Shown: positions 26,821 to 36,139 of the stretch, piece by piece
Numbering within the stretch: the stretch's first letter is position 1
How the letters are laid out: every line of letters starts with the position of its first letter
DNA from: Thalassotalea euphylliae
GTDB lineage: Bacteria > Pseudomonadota > Gammaproteobacteria > Enterobacterales > Alteromonadaceae
Direction: 5' to 3'
NCBI RefSeq assembly: GCF_003390395.1
Contig: NZ_QUOV01000001.1
Location: forward strand, 930,001 to 994,000
Length of the DNA: 64,000 nucleotides
The notes under the pieces: generated by a model
What the model saw: only the letters and a program-made list of their open reading frames with translations
Told to the model about the DNA's origin: nothing
Database searches by the model: none
Made by a program: the position numbers and the translations under genes

Positions 26821-27792
26821 ATGCCCTGTCATATTGCTAGATACAAAAATACAACATCAGGAAAATTCGGTTGGGCCGTTTGGGACAATGGCCTATACGA
26901 TATTGATGTAGACAGCCCAGATACCCAGTCTTTTTTGCGTGATGGTCGAGAGCTGGCCTTTAAAATGCAAAGTAATTTATCGGAATATCAAGATCAATTG
27001 CTCGATGCAGCAGAAATCGAAGTTCTGTCGCCAATTACAAAACCGTGTCGTATTTTATGTCAAGGCTCAAACTATCCCGCTGCTCGCGTTGAAACTGGGA
27101 TGGATCCACATGCTAAAGACTACAACACACTATTTCATAAATCAGATGCTAGCATTACCGGCCCTGCGTCAGATATTATCAAGCCAAGCCATGTTAAATT
27201 GCTTGACTATGAGGTCGAGTTAGCTGTTGTTATTGGCGCTGACATCAAAGAATCAGTAACGGTAACGCGCGACAATATTCATCAGTATGTCGCCGGTGTA
27301 GTTATGGTTCACGACGTTACTGCACGTGATATTCAAATCCCTCAAGTACAGTTTTACAAAGGCAAGAGCTATCGAACATTTTGTCCAACAGGACCTTATT
27401 TATGTCTGCTTGGCGATGATGAAACGAAATACCTTGATCAACTGAATTTGACGTTAACGGTCAATGGGGAGCTTAAGCAGCAAGATCATAGCAGTAACAT
27501 GATTTACAAGCCTCATGAAACCCTGACTGAGCTCTCTCAAATAGAAGACTTATCACCCGGGGATATGATTTTTACCGGCTCACCTGGCGGTTGTGCGCTC
27601 TCTGTGCCACCTAAAGCGATTGTTAAACTGCTTGGCTTATTGCCTGAAGCGGTTAAATGGAAAGCCTTTGTTGGCAAACAAGCTAAAAACCCTGAGTACC
27701 TTAAAGCGGGCGATTATATTGAAGCACGCATTGTCAGTGACGATGGCAAAATTGATTTAGGTACTCAACGCAATACTATTGTTAATCAGTAA
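26821..27792 (+). CDS. fumarylacetoacetate hydrolase-family protein
   Basis: 323 residues. An N-terminal FAH-associated part (about 1-75) precedes the catalytic fold with metal ligands in LLDYEVELAVVIG and VVMVHDVTARDIQ, and the active-site loop QFYKGKSYRTFCPTGP. FAH enzymes hydrolyse beta-diketones or hydrate/decarboxylate 2-oxo acids (MhpD/HpcE relatives). Found 95 bp after the AraC gene and before CoA-handling genes, consistent with a ring- or chain-cleavage catabolic route. Confidence 0.88.
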   Translation: MPCHIARYKNTTSGKFGWAVWDNGLYDIDVDSPDTQSFLRDGRELAFKMQSNLSEYQDQLLDAAEIEVLSPITKPCRILCQGSNYPAARVETGMDPHAKDYNTLFHKSDASITGPASDIIKPSHVKLLDYEVELAVVIGADIKESVTVTRDNIHQYVAGVVMVHDVTARDIQIPQVQFYKGKSYRTFCPTGPYLCLLGDDETKYLDQLNLTLTVNGELKQQDHSSNMIYKPHETLTELSQIEDLSPGDMIFTGSPGGCALSVPPKAIVKLLGLLPEAVKWKAFVGKQAKNPEYLKAGDYIEARIVSDDGKIDLGTQRNTIVNQ

Positions 27793-27819
27793 TTAAGGTC
27801 AACAGTGCCTATGTTAACT

Positions 27820-27842
27820 GGGGGAAAGTTATCGCTTTCCCC
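27820..27842 (+). terminator. possible terminator after the FAH gene
   Basis: GGGGAAAG/CTTTCCCC stem with a 6-nt loop. The T-run is delayed, so termination may be weak. The remaining 220 bp up to the hydratase gene include ATGATT/AATCAT half-sites (near 28030-28046) that could be an operator. Confidence 0.45.
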
Positions 27843-28073
27843 TGATGTGATTGTTTTCTCACTACTCTAGGCGTATTAAAAACTTTAACTTCTCTGAGCC
27901 TTTAAATTATCACTATCTTGAGTATATCTGTGCATTTGCCGATATCCGAGACTGAGAAATACGGTCGAGGGAAAATAGCCTGCTAGTTCGCTTTTTCAAT
28001 GTTTGCGTCGCTTGTTTAACTCGTTAGAATGATTAGCAAATCATAATTAAAAAACTACAAGAAAGTGAGCCTA

Positions 28074-28790
28074 ATGAGTTTAACAACACTAGAAACCAAT
28101 GGTAGCGTTGCGATACTTACCATGAATAATGGTGAGAATCGCCATAACCCAGCATTCGCAGCAGAAATGAAGGCACAATTAAGTGCTGTGCTAGCAAATG
28201 AGAACCACAAGGCACTGATCATTAGCTCAAGCGATGAAAAAAGCTGGAGTTTAGGCATTGATACTGACTGGCTAATGCCAGCAATGCAGCAAAAGCAATA
28301 TGCGCAAATCCAAACGTTTATGTACGATATGGACGAAGTATTTAAAACACTCTTGCTGTTTCCAATCCCTGTTATCGCCGCCATTAATGGTCATGCATTT
28401 GGCAATGGCGCAATTTTATCGTGTGCCTGTGACTTTAGATTTATGCGTTCAGATCGTGGATTTTTCTGCTTCCCAGAGGTTGATCTATCAATACCGTTTT
28501 TACCCGGCATGATCGCATTTGTGAAAAAGGCCATGCCTTACTATCGCTTTAATGAGATGAAACTGACTGGTCGCCGCGTCGGTGCACCAGAATTGGCTAG
28601 CGACCATGTGATTGAGCAAGCCTGTGATGACAATGAAGATTTGCAAGCTAAAGCACTAGCGTTCGCGCAAGGTTTTGATAAAAAACGCGCAATATTTGGC
28701 GAGCATAAAAAGCGTCTGCACAAAGAGATTATTGCGGTCATTGACCAAGAAAATAAACCATTGATTGATAACCTACAGTTGATGGTTTAG
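28074..28790 (+). CDS. enoyl-CoA hydratase/isomerase-family protein
   Basis: 238 residues from ATG 28074 (GTGAG upstream; GTG 28065 adds three residues). Crotonase fold: VAILTMNNGENRHNPAFAAEMKAQL, an oxyanion-hole segment SWSLGIDTDWL, and PVIAAINGHAFGNGAILSCACDFRFMRSD. The usual catalytic glutamates are only partly evident (FPEVDLSIPFLPGM). Related eukaryotic enzymes are delta3,delta2-enoyl-CoA isomerases; that activity would pair well with the dienoyl-CoA-reductase-like SDR 26 bp downstream. Confidence 0.85.
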   Translation: MSLTTLETNGSVAILTMNNGENRHNPAFAAEMKAQLSAVLANENHKALIISSSDEKSWSLGIDTDWLMPAMQQKQYAQIQTFMYDMDEVFKTLLLFPIPVIAAINGHAFGNGAILSCACDFRFMRSDRGFFCFPEVDLSIPFLPGMIAFVKKAMPYYRFNEMKLTGRRVGAPELASDHVIEQACDDNEDLQAKALAFAQGFDKKRAIFGEHKKRLHKEIIAVIDQENKPLIDNLQLMV

Positions 28791-28816
28791 CACCAGCTTT
28801 TAAAAAGGATAATAAA

Positions 28817-29635
28817 ATGAGTATCGAATTTAACTATCAAGGTAAAAACGTTTTTGTTGTTGGTGGTACCAGTGGCATTAACTTAGGGGTTGCCCTTGCT
28901 TTTGCACGCTGGGGAGCGAAAATCGCGGTAGCCTCGCGTAAGCAAGAAAAAGTAGATGCAGCGGTGGAGCAACTAAAGGCCTTAGGCGCAGACGCTTTTG
29001 GGGTGACTTTTGATGTGCGCAACGCTGATGATGTGAGCGCAGGCTTTGCTCAAGTGGTTGATTTCTTTGGTGGCGACATCGATGTCTTGGTTTCTGGTGC
29101 GGCGGGTAACTTCCCGGCACGTGTTAACGACATGTCAGTGAATGCGGTCCGCTCTGTGGTTGAAATTGATCTCATGGGCACCTTTCATGTGATGAAAGCT
29201 AGCCATCAATATTTGCGTAAGCCAGGCGCAAGCGTAATCAATATTTCTGCCCCGCAAGCTTTTCTACCCATGATGCATCAAACCCATGTTTGTTCAGCAA
29301 AAGCTGGTGTGGATATGGTGACACGCAGCTTAGCAATGGAATGGGGGCAAGATGGCATCCGTATTAACTCAATTGTGCCTGGGCCAATCGCTGGGACAGA
29401 AGGGATGGAGCGCTTAACACCAACGCCCGAATTAAAAGCAATGTGTGATAAATCGGTTCCACTCGGCCGTCAAGGAACGCCTGATGATATTGCCAATGCG
29501 GCAGGTATGTTAGGCAGTGACCAAGCGGGCTACATTTCAGGTGCTATTTTACCTGTTGATGGCGGTTGGAGTCAGTCTGGTGCTACTTGGTTGATGGCCA
29601 ACCTATCAGAGATGCTCGATCAGAATGCTAGTTAA
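28817..29635 (+). CDS. SDR oxidoreductase resembling 2,4-dienoyl-CoA reductase
   Basis: 272 residues. Rossmann fold with VVGGTSGINLGVALAFARWG (cofactor motif, about 16), basic SRKQEK after beta-2 favouring NADPH, SGAAGNFPA (NAG-like), the serine block NISAPQ and the lysine in HVCSAKAGVDMVTRSLAMEWG. The canonical YxxxK tyrosine is replaced (VCSAK). The same loss occurs in 2,4-dienoyl-CoA reductases (DECR), and the ISAPQAF and EWGQDGIRINSIVPGPI blocks agree with that family. The likely role is NADPH reduction of a dienoyl-CoA in unsaturated acyl-chain breakdown. Confidence 0.87.
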   Translation: MSIEFNYQGKNVFVVGGTSGINLGVALAFARWGAKIAVASRKQEKVDAAVEQLKALGADAFGVTFDVRNADDVSAGFAQVVDFFGGDIDVLVSGAAGNFPARVNDMSVNAVRSVVEIDLMGTFHVMKASHQYLRKPGASVINISAPQAFLPMMHQTHVCSAKAGVDMVTRSLAMEWGQDGIRINSIVPGPIAGTEGMERLTPTPELKAMCDKSVPLGRQGTPDDIANAAGMLGSDQAGYISGAILPVDGGWSQSGATWLMANLSEMLDQNAS

Positions 29636-29681
29636 GCATTCAGTTATTACCATCGTCTTTTAGCTAAAGGCGATATCCAAT

Positions 29682-29719
29682 AATGGAAACTAGTTATTGT
29701 TGTGGCTAGTTTCCATTTT
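29682..29719 (+). terminator. rho-independent terminator after the SDR gene
   Basis: AATGGAAACTAG/CTAGTTTCCATT stem (12 bp) with a 12-nt loop and T4. Closes the catabolic gene cluster. Confidence 0.75.
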
Positions 29720-29904
29720 CCACTACCTACTTTTCACTCATTCACTTTTCATTGCTCTCGTTTTTATAATGCTCTCTCTTATTTTGACAAGTTGTCGCTG
29801 AGCAAAGTGTGGCAAGACAATCAAAAACAAATCAAAATCAAAAACAGAAAATAATGCCAAGGCCAGCCGCTAACGTTTATATCTGCGTTTGTAAATTAAC
29901 GTCG

Positions 29905-30669
29905 CTACTTAAAAGCAATGGCTAATGAATCTGTTGGTTTAGCTTGAAGTGCCAAATCTCGGTAATGTTGCTCGCGAATCTCAATAAATGCCCCATTGGC
30001 AACACCTTTCTCTATCACGCGCATGAGTTGATCTAAGTGCGGCATTAATTGTGAACGCCGACTAATTGCAAAATAGTATTTTCGCTTATCCGTAGGTTGG
30101 TAAATGGCTGGTTTTACCTGATCGCTAAGCGCTAATATTTTTAGGTTAACTAAGGTGCTGTCGTAATTGTGAATAAAAGTGTCAACGCGATGATTGATAA
30201 GCAATTTTATCTTCTGTTCCAAAGAATCTACCTCTACTTTAGCTAGTGATTCATCGTTATCAAATTCATCGAAATAGGCAACTTGAGCGGTGATGGCAAT
30301 ACGTTTAGAAGTTAGGTCCTGGTAATTTGTCAGGGCAGATTTTTCTGGGGCGCGAACAAAAAACGTTGAGGCTAAGATTTGGTAGGGCGGATCGATATAA
30401 ATAAGGTTTTCTTGCTGTTCAGCAGAGTCCTGCAAACCGACTAATATATCCAGTTCACCGTTTTGCAAAGCGCGTAATCGACGTGAAAACGACAGCGGTT
30501 TAATGTCAATCTTCATCATTAAGTTTTCGGCGATATAATTGAGATACTTTGCATGCAGTCCGTCAATAAAGTCCGGTGATACCGCACTGCGAAGCACTAA
30601 CTTTTCATGAGCAGTCACACTGAAGCAAAAAAGCATTAATGCTGTTACAAGCAAGAATTTATTAACCAC
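29905..30669 (-). CDS. periplasmic solute-binding protein, SBP_bac_3-like
   Basis: 254 residues. The signal peptide ends at SVTA-HE (about residue 20). The mature part has the two-lobed solute-binding layout: LRSAVSPDF, IDIKPLSFSRRLRALQNGELDILVGLQDS, FFVRAPEKSALTNYQDLTSKRIAITAQ and FHNYDST-like switch segments. No ABC permease or ATPase gene is adjacent; such stand-alone proteins in Alteromonadales are often orphan sensors or of unknown role. The GTG start has an AGGGAAG ribosome site. Confidence 0.8.
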   Translation of the reverse strand: MVNKFLLVTALMLFCFSVTAHEKLVLRSAVSPDFIDGLHAKYLNYIAENLMMKIDIKPLSFSRRLRALQNGELDILVGLQDSAEQQENLIYIDPPYQILASTFFVRAPEKSALTNYQDLTSKRIAITAQVAYFDEFDNDESLAKVEVDSLEQKIKLLINHRVDTFIHNYDSTLVNLKILALSDQVKPAIYQPTDKRKYYFAISRRSQLMPHLDQLMRVIEKGVANGAFIEIREQHYRDLALQAKPTDSLAIAFK

Positions 30670-30990
30670 TTAGCTTCCCTAAAACAAAGGTTTAGTTTTA
30701 TACCCTGTGATACGCGTTCTTTTCATGAAAAGGAGAGAAAAGGAGAGTGACGAACGAATAAGCGTATTAAGGTTATTATTATTCCCTATATAGCAAGTTA
30801 GTCGAAACTCTCACACTGTCAAATTCAATTGAATTGAAGTTCTCATTTTGTCGTCAGGTAAGCCATTGTTATCCAGTTACAGGCACGCTAAATTTCTTGA
30901 GTTGCCAAACATCAAAAAGATTTGGCATTTATACAAAAATATGTAAAAAGTGAGCTAGAAAAATATTAGGTGCTGGATTGCTGTGAGTTT
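30670..30990. other. gene-free intergenic region
   Basis: 321 bases between two minus-strand genes. It contains a perfect 14-bp palindrome AATTCAATTGAATT (30822-30835), a possible operator for the solute-binding-protein gene. Two AAAAGGAGAG-like repeats occur near 30730-30746. No ORF or RNA gene is apparent. Confidence 0.4.
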
Positions 30991-31587
30991 TTACTCACAG
31001 GGAACAACCCCTGCTTTATAACTGCGATCAGCCCTTGCACCTGAGTACCAGATATAGCAATTATCAGATTTAAGGCTATTTTGGCCTGGCTGAGCAGCAA
31101 TGTTCACATTGTCGCTAAAAGAAAACGTCGCCACAACATTTGTACCCGTCACCCCTTGCGCTACCCAATCGTTACTATGGTAACCCGCAAAAACAAATTC
31201 TTGGTCTTGGCCTATGTTCTCAATAAGTGAAGGAATCGTTGTCGCTGAAGCTGAAGGTGTGCCGTAAATAAAGTAGCAATCTTGTCCACAAATATTATTG
31301 AAAGGGTTGTTAGCTGGTTCATTACCGAAGTAACCGCCACCAGTCACTGGGTCAGTTCTAGCAGGGTTGCGGTCAGCTAGACCTACCACTGCTAGCTGTG
31401 CAAAAACTAAATTCGCTTGAGACTCGATTTGCCCTTTTACCGCCATTAACGTGCTGTTACGAGCGTCTGTTTGCAGGTTGATAAATCTTGGAAGTGCAAC
31501 TGCGGCTAAAATTCCGAGTATCAGAATAACGGCAACAAGTTCTATTAATGTGAAACCACGAAAACGACGATATGAGTATGATTCCAT
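30991..31587 (-). CDS. type IV pilin-like (MSHA/PulG-type) prepilin
   Basis: 198 residues. The prepilin signature RRFRG-FTLIELVAVILILGILAAVALPRF (shown as its parts: cleavage after G at about residue 11, Glu at +5) starts a long hydrophobic N-terminal helix, followed by NLQTDARNSTLMAVKGQIESQ as in MSHA pilins. The globular part has paired cysteines (NICGQDCYF and NCYIWYSG...VPCE). It is an isolated gene with no pilus-assembly genes in the window. It may be a minor pilin or surface adhesin subunit. Confidence 0.85.
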   Translation of the reverse strand: MESYSYRRFRGFTLIELVAVILILGILAAVALPRFINLQTDARNSTLMAVKGQIESQANLVFAQLAVVGLADRNPARTDPVTGGGYFGNEPANNPFNNICGQDCYFIYGTPSASATTIPSLIENIGQDQEFVFAGYHSNDWVAQGVTGTNVVATFSFSDNVNIAAQPGQNSLKSDNCYIWYSGARADRSYKAGVVPCE

Positions 31588-31757
31588 TATTTTTCCTTTC
31601 TACAGCTCAGGTGTTACGACAATTCTTCCCTAGAATGATGAGCGTAGCAGATAGCTCGCTTATTCATCAATGACAGGCCTGTAACAAGATGTAGTCCATT
31701 CAAAAGGTGTTGGCAGTGTTATCTCTTGCTTTCATTTATTTGAGTTAAAAGGTTCTA

Positions 31758-33263
31758 TTAGTTGGGACGAACATGTTTAGCGAGAATGGCATTAATATGC
31801 ACCAGTACTCCAGGCTGCTTTCGCCAGCGCCATAATAAATCTCTGGATTGCTTACCTGTGGCGGTGATATCAACGATACGGTCTGGGTAGTCTTGACCAA
31901 GCTGAACATCATACATTTGTTGCTCCATATGGGTTAGTTCCCATGGCTTGTGAATGAATGGTGCAGGAATTTCAGATAGCTCAGGTAGCCATTGCTTGAT
32001 AAAAGTTCCATCAGGATCTTGCTCTTCAGACTGTTTGACTGGGTTATAGACACGAATGGTATTGATCCCCGTAACGCCCGCTTGCATTTGAAATTGGGTG
32101 TAGTGAATACCCGGCTCGTAGTCGAGAAAATAACGGGCAAGGTGTTTAACGCCCAAGCGCCAATCAAGCAGTAAATGATGGCATAGAAAGCTAACCAGCA
32201 TGGCGCGCATACGAAAATTGATATAACCAGTTTGTGCCAAACAACGCATGCAAGCATCAACGAGTGGATAGCCAGTATTACCGTCTTGCCAAGCAGTTAA
32301 TCGTTGTTTTGCCGTTGCTCCGTTGTTGTAAGGAAAATCGTTATAGCCGGGATTTAGGTGCTCAAACTCTAGCTCAGGCTCGGCTTCAAATTTTTGGATA
32401 AAATGGCAATGCCAATGAAGCCGCGATGAAAGTGCCGAAAGTGCTCTGCGCCAGCCTGGTCGTTGCCAATGGCTTAACAAGGTTTGGTAAGTGTGGCGCA
32501 GACTAATATTGCCCCATGCTAGGTAAGGTGACAGCCGAGAGCAAGCCTCGCGGCTAGCGCTTGGGCTTGATATTGAATAATGGTAACGCTGGCCGCGTTC
32601 GATAAAGAATGACGCTAGTGTCGCCAGCGCCTGTTGTTCACCACCCAGTTGAAAATTATCATCAATTTGTTGCCAACTCTCTGGTGCTTGAAATGTATCA
32701 AGCTGACGCAGTGTTGCGTTGGGAATGGTTAGCCAATTGACGCTAGGTAAATCTACGTTGACCAACTGTGCTCGCATGTATTGTTGCCAGCGTTTATCCC
32801 AATCAAGCCGGTGGCTTAAGCCGCGAACAACAGCGCCCGCTTGGCACTCTTGCCAGACAACTTGGTTTGCCTGACACCAGTTTTTAACTTGCTTGTCACG
32901 GGTAAAGGTGTGATCTAGTCCCGTTTCTTGGTGGCTAAATATATAGCGAAGATTAAATAGCTGGGTTAGTTGATTGAGACACTCAATAGCGTTGCCTTTA
33001 AGCACCAGTAAACGAGTATCAACATTTAACTGCGAAAGTGACTGATTGATGCTTTGCCAAGATTGGAAAATAAACCGCCAATGCCGCAATGACATATGCT
33101 CATCGGCAAGCATAATATCCTCAACAATATACAGAAGCAGAACAGGCAGTCGAGTTTGTGCGGCAAGTGCCAGAGGAAGATGATCGCTTAGTCGAAGATC
33201 TCGCTTTAACCAAACCACGGCAATATCAGTTTGCACATTGCTTAGTTGCGTTTCATTACTCAT
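31758..33263 (-). CDS. photolyase/cryptochrome-family flavoprotein
   Basis: 501 residues from ATG 33263 ([11 protein letters not shown]); the open frame extends upstream to 33389 but that part does not match the family. The N-terminal alpha/beta antenna domain begins [19 protein letters not shown]. The C-terminal FAD domain shows [64 protein letters not shown] and [19 protein letters not shown]. It probably repairs UV-induced pyrimidine dimers or is a blue-light sensor; the sequence alone does not separate these. It lies divergent to the arsenic operon. Confidence 0.88.
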   Translation of the reverse strand: MSNETQLSNVQTDIAVVWLKRDLRLSDHLPLALAAQTRLPVLLLYIVEDIMLADEHMSLRHWRFIFQSWQSINQSLSQLNVDTRLLVLKGNAIECLNQLTQLFNLRYIFSHQETGLDHTFTRDKQVKNWCQANQVVWQECQAGAVVRGLSHRLDWDKRWQQYMRAQLVNVDLPSVNWLTIPNATLRQLDTFQAPESWQQIDDNFQLGGEQQALATLASFFIERGQRYHYSISSPSASREACSRLSPYLAWGNISLRHTYQTLLSHWQRPGWRRALSALSSRLHWHCHFIQKFEAEPELEFEHLNPGYNDFPYNNGATAKQRLTAWQDGNTGYPLVDACMRCLAQTGYINFRMRAMLVSFLCHHLLLDWRLGVKHLARYFLDYEPGIHYTQFQMQAGVTGINTIRVYNPVKQSEEQDPDGTFIKQWLPELSEIPAPFIHKPWELTHMEQQMYDVQLGQDYPDRIVDITATGKQSRDLLWRWRKQPGVLVHINAILAKHVRPN

Positions 33264-33745
33264 AAATGTGAATTTCCACCGAATTAAAGCGCCCAAAGGC
33301 CTTGATTGGCTAACAGGTCTCCAAACAAGCGGACAACTGAAGTTTGGTACTTTGCCAAGAAACGCTTGTTCACCAAACTTTCGTGCCAAACTTTCTCCAC
33401 CAATTATTTAACCGCCACAAAATATTTAGCAAAATCTGATTGGAGAAAATAACGGATGATTGGCGATTAGTACGAGTCTTTTATTCTGTGAGATTACCGC
33501 GCTACTTAGGTGTTTAAATCATGGCTACTAATTAAGCTAAAACCCTTGATTTTGTTGTATTAGTATCACGTTTGTAACGAAACTATCACAGCTTTGTAGT
33601 GATTTTATAACTTGTAAAAAATTGTGAAACTTTATCTGTTTTTACGTCCTCTTATTGGCTGCCTAAGTTAAAAGGTACGACCAATACCTTGTTGGTTACT
33701 TAGTTTTTAACAGGGCCGTTTATATAAAAAATAGGAGGGTTAAAC
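33264..33745. promoter_or_regulatory. divergent intergenic region upstream of the arsenosugar operon
   Basis: 482 bases between the photolyase (-) and the ten-gene operon (+). It must carry the operon promoter, but no clear -35/-10 pair stands out; TATATAAA (33720-33727) lies close to the start. A small hairpin ATCAC/GTGAT lies near 33585-33602. A strong AGGAGG ribosome site precedes the first gene. No ArsR-type palindrome was recognised. Confidence 0.35.
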
Positions 33746-34606
33746 ATGTTTAATTTGCGCAAGCTTTTAATATCTCAACGTTCAAAGCCGACACTAGCTG
33801 TTATCGGTGTATCTGCTGCAGCTATTTTATCTTCAGGCCTAGCTAATGCGGGTGCATGGGTTCCTAAACAAGGGGAAGGGTACAACAAGCTTGCCTACGC
33901 TTATTACGAAGCGGATGAATTTAGAGGCGATAACGATAACTTCTCTGAGTTTATTGGTGAAAATACTTCTTTTTATGGTGAATATGGCTTGGGCAACAAT
34001 TTTGCCGTCTACGGTCAATTACTTTATCAATCGCTTGAGCAAACAGACGCCAATAATGTTAAGCAAACCAATAATGGCTTTGGTGATGCTGAAATTGGTA
34101 TTCGTTATCAATGGCAAGCAGATCCTTTTGTCCTTTCTACCTCTTTCCTCGCAAAGCTACCTTACTTGTACGATGAAGATGATGATCTCGCCTTAGGTAA
34201 TGGTCAAGAAGACTATGAGCTAAGAGTCTTATTAGGTAAGAGCTTAAACCAATATGGTTATTTAGGCGCGGAATTTGGCTACCGTTATCGCAGCGGTGCG
34301 CCGTCGGATGAATATCGTTATTTGTTGGAATATGGTTTCAGCGTTAACAAAAACCTCTACTTGCGAACTAAGCTTGATGGCGTGCTAAGTGCCGAAAATG
34401 CTGATAGCAACGCTAGTGATACGAATGCCAACTTATTGGTTGTACCGGAGTTTGATTCTGGTAAGTGGGAATTGACTGCCGGCTGGACGTTTGATTCAAG
34501 CTCAAAAAATAAATGGGGCCTTGAACTTACCTATACCCAAGATATCTATGGCAAAAATACCTTGGAAGGTGACAGCATTCAACTTGGATTAACACGAGTG
34601 TTCTAA
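33746..34606 (+). CDS. outer-membrane beta-barrel protein heading the arsenosugar operon
   Basis: 286 residues. The signal peptide ends at GLANA-GA (about residue 36). The mature part alternates aromatic and polar residues in strands (KLAYAYYEADEF, TSFYGEYGLGNNFAVYGQLLYQ, LGAEFGYRYRSG, LYLRTKLDGVL) and ends in a terminal phenylalanine (LGLTRVF), as outer-membrane barrels do. I do not recognise a named family. It is 4 bp before the GT2 gene and so is part of the operon; it could pass or anchor the final product at the cell surface (inference). Confidence 0.75.
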   Translation: MFNLRKLLISQRSKPTLAVIGVSAAAILSSGLANAGAWVPKQGEGYNKLAYAYYEADEFRGDNDNFSEFIGENTSFYGEYGLGNNFAVYGQLLYQSLEQTDANNVKQTNNGFGDAEIGIRYQWQADPFVLSTSFLAKLPYLYDEDDDLALGNGQEDYELRVLLGKSLNQYGYLGAEFGYRYRSGAPSDEYRYLLEYGFSVNKNLYLRTKLDGVLSAENADSNASDTNANLLVVPEFDSGKWELTAGWTFDSSSKNKWGLELTYTQDIYGKNTLEGDSIQLGLTRVF

Positions 34607-34610
34607 GCAT

Positions 34611-36134
34611 ATGTCGTTAATAGCAATATGTGTCCTAGTTGGGCACTTTATTTTACTGCTGGTGCTATCACTATTTGGTTTGCACCGCCTTTCTATGGTT
34701 TTTCGTCGTTATAAATATCGCGATAAAAAGCCCCAAATAACCCAAAAGTTTGACACTTTACCTAGCATCACTGTTCAGATCCCTTTATACAATGAGCGTT
34801 TGGTTGCTAAGCGCATCGTTGATGCCGTTGCCGACTTTGACTATCCGCAAGACAAATTGCAAATTCAAATTGTCGATGACTCTAACGACAGTACCAGCGA
34901 TGTTATCGCCGAGCGTGTTGGTTATCATCAACAGCGCGGTATCAATATAGATCATGTGCAACGTACCAACCGTCAAGGCTATAAAGCGGGCGCGTTAAAA
35001 GATGCCATGGAAACCGCAACGGGCGAATTTATTGCTATTTTCGATGCCGACTTTTTACCTGAGCCAGACTTGCTGAAAAACAATATCCATTATTTCTTTG
35101 AAGATGATATTGGTATGGTGCAGTTTAGGTGGGAGCACTTAAACAAAGCGAGCAGCGAACTAACCCAAACTCAGGCGATTATGCTCGATGCACACTTCAG
35201 TCTTGAGCAGCAAGTGCGCAGCGCCAGTAACAAGCTATTCAACTTTAATGGCACCGCCGGTATTTGGCGAACTAAGGCGATTGTTGATTCCGGCCATTGG
35301 AGCGCGGATACGCTAACTGAAGATTTAGATTTAAGCTATCGCGCTCAACTTAAAGGCTGGCGCATGCTGTATTTAAATGATGTTGGCTGTGCGGGTGAAA
35401 TTCCTGCTGATATCAATGCGTTTAAAAGCCAGCAACACCGTTGGGCAAAAGGTGGTGTCGAGGTGATGCTGAAGATGCTGCCTAAGGTTTGGCGCTCATC
35501 ATTACCGCTAAAAACGAAAGTAGAAGCGAGTTTTCATCTGTCAAATAATCTCGCTTATCTCATCATGTTGGTAGACACCTTAGTGTTCTTAATCCCGACC
35601 TTGTGGATAAGGCAAGCTTATGACCTTTACGATGTGTTATGGCTGGATTTACCATTACTATTCTTAGCTTCGGCTAGCCATTTGATCTATTTGTTCTACG
35701 GTCAAGTCGCGCTCGGTCACTCCAAGCTGCGCGCTGCATTGCGCCTACCAAGATTAATGTTGCTTGGTATTCAGCTAGCAACCAATAATGCTAAAGCTGG
35801 TTACGAAGCGCTGCGCGGTGAGCGAAGTGAGTTTGTTCGCACTCCTAAAAGTGGTGAATTGGTGGAAGGCGATGAGCAACAAGTCAGTCATACGCCAGCA
35901 CCTGAAACCAAGGCCGCCAAATCTAGCATACTTTCAGCAAAACTTTATCGAGCAGTAGCGCCGCGTGGTGCACTATTTGAATTTGCTGTTGCTGTTGTTT
36001 ATGGCTTTGTCTTGATTTGGGCGATTGCCAACGAACATTGGTTTATGGCGCCGTTCTTGTTGTTACTGTTGCTTGGGTTTTTAACAACCTCAATTCACAG
36101 TATGCGCAGCTATCAAAAGCATCAGCAAGAGTAA
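34611..36134 (+). CDS. membrane GT2 glycosyltransferase, cellulose-synthase-like
   Basis: 507 residues. One N-terminal membrane helix (about 3-25), then a cytoplasmic GT-A domain with VQIPLYNE, DDSNDS, the DAD motif (FDADFLPEPD), TEDLDLSYR (about 238) and QQHRW (QxxRW, about 274), followed by C-terminal membrane helices (about 315-360 and 440-500). QxxRW marks processive or polyprenyl/lipid-acceptor transferases. A linker rich in E, P and A separates the catalytic and last membrane parts. Located in the arsenosugar operon; it may glycosylate a lipid acceptor. Confidence 0.9.
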   Translation: MSLIAICVLVGHFILLLVLSLFGLHRLSMVFRRYKYRDKKPQITQKFDTLPSITVQIPLYNERLVAKRIVDAVADFDYPQDKLQIQIVDDSNDSTSDVIAERVGYHQQRGINIDHVQRTNRQGYKAGALKDAMETATGEFIAIFDADFLPEPDLLKNNIHYFFEDDIGMVQFRWEHLNKASSELTQTQAIMLDAHFSLEQQVRSASNKLFNFNGTAGIWRTKAIVDSGHWSADTLTEDLDLSYRAQLKGWRMLYLNDVGCAGEIPADINAFKSQQHRWAKGGVEVMLKMLPKVWRSSLPLKTKVEASFHLSNNLAYLIMLVDTLVFLIPTLWIRQAYDLYDVLWLDLPLLFLASASHLIYLFYGQVALGHSKLRAALRLPRLMLLGIQLATNNAKAGYEALRGERSEFVRTPKSGELVEGDEQQVSHTPAPETKAAKSSILSAKLYRAVAPRGALFEFAVAVVYGFVLIWAIANEHWFMAPFLLLLLLGFLTTSIHSMRSYQKHQQE

Positions 36135-36139
36135 CTGCC

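Noticed and set aside
33264..33389. Upstream extension of the photolyase gene
   Set aside because: The 42 extra residues do not match the family and the ATG at 33263 gives the expected N-terminus.
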